A stretch of DNA of 8,525 nt from a bacterium (GTDB lineage: Bacteria > Patescibacteriota > Microgenomatia > Levybacterales > UBA12049), in the NCBI GenBank assembly GCA_021852095.1, contig JAJZOC010000020.1, positions 1-8,525 on the forward strand, given 5' to 3'. Below, one piece after another: positions 1-5,493 of the stretch; position 1 is the first letter of the stretch; every line of letters starts with the position of its first letter. The notes below the pieces were generated by a model. That model did no database searches. It was not told the DNA's origin and saw nothing but the letters and a program-made list of their open reading frames with translations. Position numbers and translations under genes: made by a program.

Positions 1-25
1 AGATATATTCTAAGCTTATCGGATA

Positions 26-1762
26 TTAATAAAATGGCGGGTTTATATCAGGTTTATTTCTCTGTGATGCGGCAATAAGTTCTGCGTAACGGCTTAAGTA
101 AAGAGGATCATAACCCGCGATGTCTTCCAATTTATACACAACCGAAAAATTCGGAGGAAGAATACGCGAATCTGTTGTCATAATTCTAAATTTTCCTTTT
201 TGCTTTTGTAAAAAGTTAATTGTTTGAGTATTAGGGAAAAGATAACTTTTTTTTGTAAACGGATTAAATTTCCACCCAAATCTAAAAAGGTCAAAAACAG
301 TTAACCCTACTATGCTAATACATAGTATTGTTGTTAATCTGTTTGATTTTTTAAACAGGATTGGAACAAGAAATATTATTGCCGATATTAAAAAAATAAA
401 TGTCGGGAATATAAGATTATGTTTGGCAATCGACAAATTAGCTATTAAGCTCTTGTCGATTCTTCCTCCAAACAAAACAAATAACCACAAAGCAATAACA
501 ACAGTGCCTATAAATATCAATGGGTAGAAAATCTCTTTCTTGCTTTTGCTTTTCAAGAAATAATCTAATCCCAAAGCAGATAAAACGCTTAATGAAAAAT
601 CTATAATAAACATAAGACGCGTTGGCTGAGCAGTGTCTACGAAAGGAATTTTAAAGAAAAAAGGGAGCTTTGCAAATATAGTAGGTAAAGCAAAAATCAA
701 TGAAATAAAAAATGTACTTCCCCAAAAGAAAGTCTTTTTATCGTGCCGAAAAAACAGTGCGAAGAATGCTAATATTAATGGCAGAATTCCTATATAGCCT
801 ACAAATTCTCCATAATTCCAAATACCCCAATAATTAAGTGTCGCGGGATTGCCAAAGAAATCCGGAGCGACAAACTGAACTAAGTTCTGCCAGGGAATAA
901 ACCAGCCGGGATTTGTTAATGGCGACTGGTCAATATTCCTCGCTGATAAAAGAATTAATTGAAGCGTTGGTACCCACTGCACCGAAGTAATAATAGTAAA
1001 TAGTGAATAGTAAATAGTGAATAGCGCCAAGAGCTTTTTAGATTTTCCATATTGCCACCATCTCGCAAAAAGATATATAAAAGAAACCAAAAAAAGATAA
1101 AAAAACGTCTGTAAATGTCCTGCAAAAAAAGCAGAAACTAAAGAGAAAAGAAGTACTGCGTTCCAAATTGAAAATTTCTTTCCTTTAGAAGAAGTTATTT
1201 TATCTATAGATAAGAGCACCAAAGGAAACCATACTGCAACCTGCGTCACCGTTCCCCATTCAAACCAAGCAATAAAAAACCCCGAAAAAGAAAAAACAAC
1301 AGATCCTAAAAGAGCGGAGAATTTATTTAAATTTATATTTTCAAGATAAAAATAGAGAAAGATTCCGGCTAAAAACGGCTCCATCAAAATCAATACACTC
1401 CACCCAAGCGAAAAAGGCAAAATAAACAATAAAATATTTAGAGGATAAAATACGGAGGACTGAAAATTAGCCAAAAGAGGCGTTCCGGACAATGAGTACG
1501 GATTCCACAAGGGCAGGTTAAGATTTTTCTCCATATATACAGCTAAATTTTTCCATGGATATATCTGCCTAACAGGATCTGTAATTAAATAATTTTTAAA
1601 CGGTATTCCCCTCGGATAATTTTTCGCGTAAAGATCTCTAAATGGATGGTAGAGTCCGATAATCGTATCTGAAGGAATCGGCAACAAGCCTTTAAGAAAA
1701 AATTGCCAAAAAAATAAGAAAACTAATCCTGTAATAATTAAAACAGGAAAAATATTTTTCAT
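26..1762 (-). CDS. YfhO-family multispanning membrane protein (YfhO-B), C-terminally truncated
   Basis: A 578-residue membrane protein of the YfhO family. Family members are GT-C-like transferases thought to move sugars from polyprenyl-phosphate donors to envelope polymers on the outer face; B. subtilis YfhO acts in lipoteichoic acid glycosylation. Seen here: an N-terminal membrane helix (about 5-24), an outer loop with DPVRQIYPWK (62-71; Asp62 is the candidate catalytic residue), PLWNPYSLSGTPLLAN (84-99), AGHLQ (214-218), PDFFGNP (300-306) and about a dozen hydrophobic segments up to about 492. The soluble C-terminal domain begins near 510 but ends at PPFY-stop (TAA, 28-26). The neighbour YfhO-A runs about 210 residues beyond the equivalent point and ends in a membrane helix. 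The conserved N-terminal half may still fold, but the gene could be a pseudogene. The ATG overlaps the GT4 stop (ATGA), implying coupled translation. A tandem DNA repeat lies at residues 247-257. The family call is secure; the substrate is unknown. Confidence 0.85.
   Translation of the reverse strand: MKNIFPVLIITGLVFLFFWQFFLKGLLPIPSDTIIGLYHPFRDLYAKNYPRGIPFKNYLITDPVRQIYPWKNLAVYMEKNLNLPLWNPYSLSGTPLLANFQSSVFYPLNILLFILPFSLGWSVLILMEPFLAGIFLYFYLENINLNKFSALLGSVVFSFSGFFIAWFEWGTVTQVAVWFPLVLLSIDKITSSKGKKFSIWNAVLLFSLVSAFFAGHLQTFFYLFLVSFIYLFARWWQYGKSKKLLALFTIYYSLFTIITSVQWVPTLQLILLSARNIDQSPLTNPGWFIPWQNLVQFVAPDFFGNPATLNYWGIWNYGEFVGYIGILPLILAFFALFFRHDKKTFFWGSTFFISLIFALPTIFAKLPFFFKIPFVDTAQPTRLMFIIDFSLSVLSALGLDYFLKSKSKKEIFYPLIFIGTVVIALWLFVLFGGRIDKSLIANLSIAKHNLIFPTFIFLISAIIFLVPILFKKSNRLTTILCISIVGLTVFDLFRFGWKFNPFTKKSYLFPNTQTINFLQKQKGKFRIMTTDSRILPPNFSVVYKLEDIAGYDPLYLSRYAELIAASQRNKPDINPPFY
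992..1024. repeat. 14-nt tandem repeat in YfhO-B
   Basis: AATAGTAAATAGTG occurs at 992-1005 and again, identically, at 1006-1019, followed by AATAG (1020-1024): 2.4 copies. Internally it is a 7-nt unit AATAGTR. It encodes residues about 247-257 (LFTIYYSLFTI) in a predicted membrane helix. Since 14 is not a multiple of three, the copies are read in different frames. Confidence 0.85.
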
Positions 1763-2829
1763 ATCTCAATGATATTCATCACTTCTTTACAAAATCTATC
1801 ACCGCTAAAGTATCTTGATCTTATCACTGCTTCATTTGACATCTTTTTCATCAATCTATCGTTATTAATTAATGAAATCGTTTTTGCTGTTAAGTCGGAA
1901 AGAGTATCCCATAAAAATCCGTTTTTGCCATTTTCGACTATTTCCTTCTGTCCTCCTGCATTAACAACAACAGGAACTACTCCTGCACCCATTGCTTCAA
2001 CAGTTGATATACCAAAGTGTTCCGCGTATTCTGGATGTTTAATTAAATCTTCTCCGAATCCCGTAGCATGCCAGTAGATTTTTGCCATAGAATAGACATC
2101 CCAAAGCTCGTCATTCGTTTTATTTACTAAAAATTCGATCGGATAACCAATGGCTGTTGATCGAAATTTTTCAAAAATTCCTTCTTCTCCTTTCCTAATA
2201 CTCACGGCTAAAATAAACTTCCAGTCCTTAAGTCCGCTTTTTATCATTTCTTTAAAAGTGTTCACCATAACCGACTGTTTTTTATAATCGCTAATGCCTG
2301 TAGCGCTGTCTTTTGGCCTGAATCTTCCAACATGCAGAATTATATCCTGCTTGATTTTATTTTTAGAGTTTATTTTTATGGGCGGGTATAGAACCGTACT
2401 GGCAACACCCATTTGTTTATCTATGTATGATTTTGAGTAGTAAGAATTACAGAAAACCCGATCAACACGAGATACCTTAAGTTTGGTCAGAATATTTTTT
2501 TCCGTTTTCAACGGCTGCTGAATATGAATAAACAGCTTTTTTGCCAAAACTAAAGGAATACTGCCGTCGCTTAAAAAGATAATCACGTCATATTTTCTAG
2601 TTTCCAGTAAACGTTTAATGATATTTGTCTTTGGAGAAAAAATATTAGAAACAAGAGAAACATTAGATAAAGCAATCGCAAACCTGTTACTTAGATTATC
2701 TAAATCTCTCCTATTGTTCCAGAAAATACTAACATCATTATCTTTAGCAAGACACTTTGCTATCGACATCATGTATTTCTCCCCGCCCCCAAGATCGTCG
2801 AGATATGGATCATAAATTCCTATTTTCAT
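1759..2829 (-). CDS. GT4-family glycosyltransferase (GT-B fold, ALG11-like)
   Basis: A soluble, 356-residue retaining glycosyltransferase of family GT4 that would transfer a nucleotide-activated hexose to a growing glycan in the cytoplasm. The N-terminal Rossmann domain has the acceptor-side glycine loop DDLGGGEKY (11-19). NSYYSK (128-133) and VGRF (167-170) mark the linker and the start of the donor domain, followed by KK (183-184). The donor site has the EX7E motif in EHFGISTVEAMGAG (270-283; Glu270 and Glu278), then NAGGQKEIVENGKNGF (290-305). The GGGE loop and the 'EHFGI..VEAM.AG' form resemble ALG11/ALG2-type mannosyltransferases, but I would not assign the sugar. The ATG at 2829 is chosen because the typical GT-B opening MKIGIYDPYL follows at once. 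No clear Shine-Dalgarno sequence precedes it. It starts a two-gene transcript with YfhO-B (4-bp ATGA overlap) and has its own predicted promoter just upstream. Confidence 0.9.
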   Translation of the reverse strand: MKIGIYDPYLDDLGGGEKYMMSIAKCLAKDNDVSIFWNNRRDLDNLSNRFAIALSNVSLVSNIFSPKTNIIKRLLETRKYDVIIFLSDGSIPLVLAKKLFIHIQQPLKTEKNILTKLKVSRVDRVFCNSYYSKSYIDKQMGVASTVLYPPIKINSKNKIKQDIILHVGRFRPKDSATGISDYKKQSVMVNTFKEMIKSGLKDWKFILAVSIRKGEEGIFEKFRSTAIGYPIEFLVNKTNDELWDVYSMAKIYWHATGFGEDLIKHPEYAEHFGISTVEAMGAGVVPVVVNAGGQKEIVENGKNGFLWDTLSDLTAKTISLINNDRLMKKMSNEAVIRSRYFSGDRFCKEVMNIIEI

Positions 2830-2846
2830 TTAATTTCGAATTAAAT
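2828..2846. repeat. Inverted repeat over the GT4 start codon
   Basis: Perfect 8-bp arms ATTTAATT (2828-2835) and AATTAAAT (2839-2846) around a 3-nt centre. It fills the short leader between the predicted transcription start (about 2842) and the GT4 ATG, and takes in two bases of the start codon. It could be an operator or a weak mRNA hairpin. The arms are pure A/T, so chance is a real alternative. Confidence 0.4.
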
Positions 2847-2877
2847 CTATTTTAACAGTGTTTGGATAGAGTTGCAA
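2842..2877 (-). promoter_or_regulatory. Predicted sigma70-type promoter for GT4-YfhO-B
   Basis: Read on the minus strand: -35 TTGCAA (2877-2872, 4/6 to consensus), a 17-nt spacer, then -10 TAAAAT (2854-2849, 5/6) preceded by TGT, an extended -10. Transcription would start near 2842, leaving a leader of about 13 nt with no Shine-Dalgarno sequence before the GT4 ATG. It lies in the only intergenic space of the window, where a promoter for this operon must be unless it reads through from YfhO-A. Confidence 0.55.
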
Positions 2878-2900
2878 AACTATATATGATGTGTTACATT
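2872..2900 (+). promoter_or_regulatory. Predicted promoter for the DUF5652 gene, leaderless
   Basis: The same palindromic TTGCAA (2872-2877) serves as -35, with a 17-nt spacer and TACATT (2895-2900, 4/6) as -10, preceded by TGT. The start point would be at about 2907-2908, exactly at the ATG, giving a leaderless message. This agrees with the absence of any purine-rich ribosome binding site. An alternative pair is TTGGAT (2862-2867) with TATGAT (2885-2890), also 17 nt apart, which would give a leader of about 11 nt. Confidence 0.4.
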
Positions 2901-2907
2901 TTATGCA

Positions 2908-3147
2908 ATGACTGGTTTTAATTCATTTTCTTCAACAATTTCCCCTATAACCTTCAGTCTGCTTTTTATTTGGCAGCTTCTATGGAAAGGGCTTGCTCTT
3001 TGGAAAAGCGCAAAACAAAATCAGAGAAATTGGTTCATAGCAATAATAATACTTAATACCCTAGGCATACTTGAAATAATATACCTTTTTAAATTCGCGA
3101 AGAAGCCTATGAAGATTCAAGAACTTATGTTCTGGGAATCAAAATAG
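2908..3147 (+). CDS. Small two-helix membrane protein, DUF5652-like
   Basis: A 79-residue protein with two hydrophobic segments (about 13-31 and 42-62) separated by a short basic hairpin, KSAKQNQRN. The pattern WKGLALWKSA (26-35) followed by WFIAIIILNTLGILEIIYL (42-60) is what I recognise as the DUF5652 family. It is a small-protein family of unknown function found in Patescibacteria and archaea and resembles the N-terminal membrane domain of some phospholipase-D-like proteins. The C-terminal tail is short, charged and probably cytoplasmic. It is the only plus-strand gene. It is divergent from GT4 and overlaps the 3' end of YfhO-A by 9 bp. An in-frame TGA at 2887-2889 lies upstream, and no alternative start lies between it and 2908, so this ATG is the only good start. 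I see no evidence that it works with the glycan genes; it may be an unrelated resident. Confidence 0.8.
   Translation: MTGFNSFSSTISPITFSLLFIWQLLWKGLALWKSAKQNQRNWFIAIIILNTLGILEIIYLFKFAKKPMKIQELMFWESK
3114..3140. terminator. Imperfect hairpin at the convergent gene ends
   Basis: Outer arms GATTC (3114-3118) and GAATC (3136-3140) and inner arms AGAAC (3120-3124) and GTTCT (3129-3133) enclose a TTAT loop, with a 1x2 internal mismatch. It sits where YfhO-A and the DUF5652 gene converge, so it could help end transcription from both sides. Neither side has a clean T-tract, so an intrinsic terminator is not demonstrated. Confidence 0.25.
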
Positions 3148-5493
3148 CCACTTTCTCTCTAGAGCTACCGTTGTTGCAGAAATCAGAAATATCCCTAAAA
3201 AAGCAAAATAAACTCCAAAATTAAAGCTTGAAGGATTATAAACAAAATCTACTTTATGAATTCCGGCAGGAACAACAATTGCTCTAAATGTATAATCTGC
3301 TCTATAGATATTTACTTGCCGTCCGTCTACGAAGGCTGTCCATCCCGGATAAAATACTTCGGACAAGAATAATATTGACTTGCTTTTTGCAGAAACTGAA
3401 AGTTTAATTTTGTTTGCAGTATAATCGGTTATTGAAGCATTTCCAGGATTTTTATTAGTCTTTGGAAGTTTTCCTATATTCTTCTCTAAAATAACCTCAT
3501 GCCTTAGATTAAAACCTTTATTAAACATAGTATCTATGATTTTTTGAGGCTCACTAACTACCCTATATTTACCAACAAGAAAAGCATGCGGAAATGCTTT
3601 TGTATTTCTATAAAATTGATACTGGCTGTCTTCGTAAATAAGTTTAAATTGATTATTGGGATATGTCCAAAACGGAAAAGCCCAAGGAAAACGGCCGTCT
3701 GCTATCTTATGTACCAGATAACGTATGTCTAAGAGGTTAATTGCCTTAGGAACAAAAATACCTTCTTTGGGAAAAATTACTACGGATCTGGAAGAATCTT
3801 TTATTTTCCCGTCATCCAAAGAAGCGATAAACTCACCGTATCTTTTATTATATAATGCATCGTATCCTTCTGTTATTGGCAAGTGATAATAAACAGAATC
3901 TTCTGCTCCGAAGTTGCCCATAACTCTGTGGTATCCGGAGATCTTTGCAAACGCCTTTGTTGTGGCAACTTGGGGAAAAACCAATGACGAAGGATCGAAA
4001 GCCTGCCATTTAGCCGCAAACCTAAGCATATCAAAAGCAACAATTGTAATTATTATTACCTTAACGATACGCAAGATAAATCGTCTGTTTTTAATTTTAA
4101 ATTTATTAAACAAAACGATAACTATTAAAACCATCAAGGAAAAAGCTATAAATATAAGTGTTGAAAATAATAAGTTATGCTTAGTTACAGCAAGATTATC
4201 ATGCACGGTAATCTTGCCAAATCGAACGACTAACCAAATCAGTACAAATACAAAGGTAAATCCGCCAATCCAGGCAAAAATTTTCTTATATTTATTTTTA
4301 ACTATGTCTTCCAATAAAAAATCATACCCAAAAGCCGATAGCGCTGCAAAAGCAAAGCTAAAAAGCACAATTATACGGCTGGCGGCGCTTGTGGACAATA
4401 CGGGGATATGAAGCCTAACCATAAAATCCAATAAAGGGGTATTGAAAGCAAGAAGAATGGACAATAAAGATAATATGAGTAAAAAAAGTATATGTCTACT
4501 TTTTTTACTTATTATTGCATAGAAAGCCAGTAAGAAAGGTACAATACCTATATAAGAATTCCATTCCGCATAATGTCCAAACCAATCATTTCCGGTAACC
4601 GGATTACCAAAAAAATCAGGAGACAAAAAGGTCGGGGAATAACTCCAGGGTATAAACTCTGTTTTCTCAAATAACCGACTCCTTATTGCGTTTGCGTATA
4701 ACTCAACTGATGGTAAAATTTGAGGAAGAGTTAATAAAATACCAAAGGCACTATAAAGTAAGACATATAAACCAGAGCGATAATCATGTGTAATATATAG
4801 TTTATAAACTATATATCCTAAAGTAACAATTAAAAAGTATATACTTATCTGAAAATGACCGCTAAAAAAAGATAGAGGAATTATAAGACTTAAAATAAAC
4901 AAAAAAACCGTCTTTCTTAAATTAAAGTAACTTTCTACGCAAAATAAAGAAAGGGGCAAATACAATATGGCATAATCAAGGGTTGCATAACCCATCCATA
5001 CGGTCATAAATCCACAAAACATAAAAGATATTGATCCGACCAGACTGCCTGCCTTACTTCTTTTAAGAACTCTTATAAAGAGATACATAAAAATACCGGC
5101 AAGGAGAGGCTGAAATAAAACCAAGATACTCCACGCATCTATAAAATGGGGTGTAAGGAAAAATAATATATTAAAAGGCGATAACACTGCCGACTGATAA
5201 TTTGCCAAAAGAGGAGTTCCCGAAAAACTGTATGGGTTCCATAATGGAACTGTACCGTTTTTCCATAACTCAATCACCAGATGTTTCCATGGATATATTT
5301 GACTTGTAACATCCGGCATTGCTCCGTTTTTGACAGGTCCCCAAAATTGTTTATAAGCATCCCAAGGAGCAAAGTGATTAACCTGATAAGTCGAGGAATA
5401 CGGCACAAGACCTTTAATAAAATATGGGCTCGCAAAGATAAACCATATTATGAGTATAAAAATTATCGGCCAGAATTTTAAAAAAAATTTCAT
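3139..5493 (-). CDS. YfhO-family multispanning membrane protein (YfhO-A), full length
   Basis: A 784-residue membrane protein with the full YfhO architecture. It has an N-terminal helix (about 8-27), an outer loop with DVTSQIYPWK (61-70; Asp61 is the candidate catalytic residue), PLWNPYSFSGTPLLAN (83-98), SGHFQ (211-215), PDFFGNPVT (292-300) and helices up to about 490. A large extracytoplasmic domain follows (about 500-755), then a final helix (about 757-777). The family's closing signature is intact: YPGWTAFVDG (715-724), VPAGIHKVDFVYNP (741-754). It likely acts as a GT-C-like transferase at the outer face; the sugar and acceptor are unknown. It shares motifs with YfhO-B but is otherwise well diverged, so the pair is not a recent duplication. 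The ATG overlaps the GT2 stop by one base (TGATG), and the TGA end overlaps the convergent DUF5652 gene. Two long inverted repeats (4478-4509, 4793-4816) lie within it. Confidence 0.9.
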   Translation of the reverse strand: MKFFLKFWPIIFILIIWFIFASPYFIKGLVPYSSTYQVNHFAPWDAYKQFWGPVKNGAMPDVTSQIYPWKHLVIELWKNGTVPLWNPYSFSGTPLLANYQSAVLSPFNILFFLTPHFIDAWSILVLFQPLLAGIFMYLFIRVLKRSKAGSLVGSISFMFCGFMTVWMGYATLDYAILYLPLSLFCVESYFNLRKTVFLFILSLIIPLSFFSGHFQISIYFLIVTLGYIVYKLYITHDYRSGLYVLLYSAFGILLTLPQILPSVELYANAIRSRLFEKTEFIPWSYSPTFLSPDFFGNPVTGNDWFGHYAEWNSYIGIVPFLLAFYAIISKKSRHILFLLILSLLSILLAFNTPLLDFMVRLHIPVLSTSAASRIIVLFSFAFAALSAFGYDFLLEDIVKNKYKKIFAWIGGFTFVFVLIWLVVRFGKITVHDNLAVTKHNLLFSTLIFIAFSLMVLIVIVLFNKFKIKNRRFILRIVKVIIITIVAFDMLRFAAKWQAFDPSSLVFPQVATTKAFAKISGYHRVMGNFGAEDSVYYHLPITEGYDALYNKRYGEFIASLDDGKIKDSSRSVVIFPKEGIFVPKAINLLDIRYLVHKIADGRFPWAFPFWTYPNNQFKLIYEDSQYQFYRNTKAFPHAFLVGKYRVVSEPQKIIDTMFNKGFNLRHEVILEKNIGKLPKTNKNPGNASITDYTANKIKLSVSAKSKSILFLSEVFYPGWTAFVDGRQVNIYRADYTFRAIVVPAGIHKVDFVYNPSSFNFGVYFAFLGIFLISATTVALERKWLF
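4478..4509. repeat. 13-bp perfect inverted repeat inside YfhO-A
   Basis: Arms AGTAAAAAAAGTA (4478-4490) and TACTTTTTTTACT (4497-4509) are exact reverse complements around the 6-nt loop TATGTC. It covers about residues 328-338, a cytoplasmic-looking SKKSRH turn between two helices. In the mRNA it would form an A7/U7 stem-loop. It may be chance pairing of homopolymer runs. Confidence 0.6.
4793..4816. repeat. 24-bp perfect palindrome inside YfhO-A
   Basis: The half-site ATATATAGTTTA (4793-4804) is followed directly by its exact reverse complement (4805-4816), with no spacer. It covers about residues 226-234, at the inner end of a membrane helix. It is almost all A/T with a single G:C pair per arm. 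The function is unknown. Confidence 0.65.

Noticed and set aside
26..28. Stop-codon recoding as the explanation of the short YfhO-B
   Set aside because: The codon is TAA, while known recoding in Patescibacteria concerns TGA. TGA and TAA both end other genes here at expected positions.
1200..1213. 14-bp perfect palindrome TTATCTATAGATAA in YfhO-B
   Set aside because: About one such palindrome is expected by chance in DNA of this length and composition. It serves as a useful background for the much longer ones in YfhO-A.
3914..4411. 165-residue open frame on the plus strand
   Set aside because: It is antisense to the well-supported YfhO-A gene, has no family motif and no promoter or ribosome binding site, and is low-complexity Ile/Lys/Thr-rich as expected of an antisense shadow.
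26..5493. Recent tandem duplication giving the two YfhO genes
   Set aside because: The proteins share only short motifs and differ strongly elsewhere, and each follows a different glycosyltransferase family. They are old paralogues or separate acquisitions.
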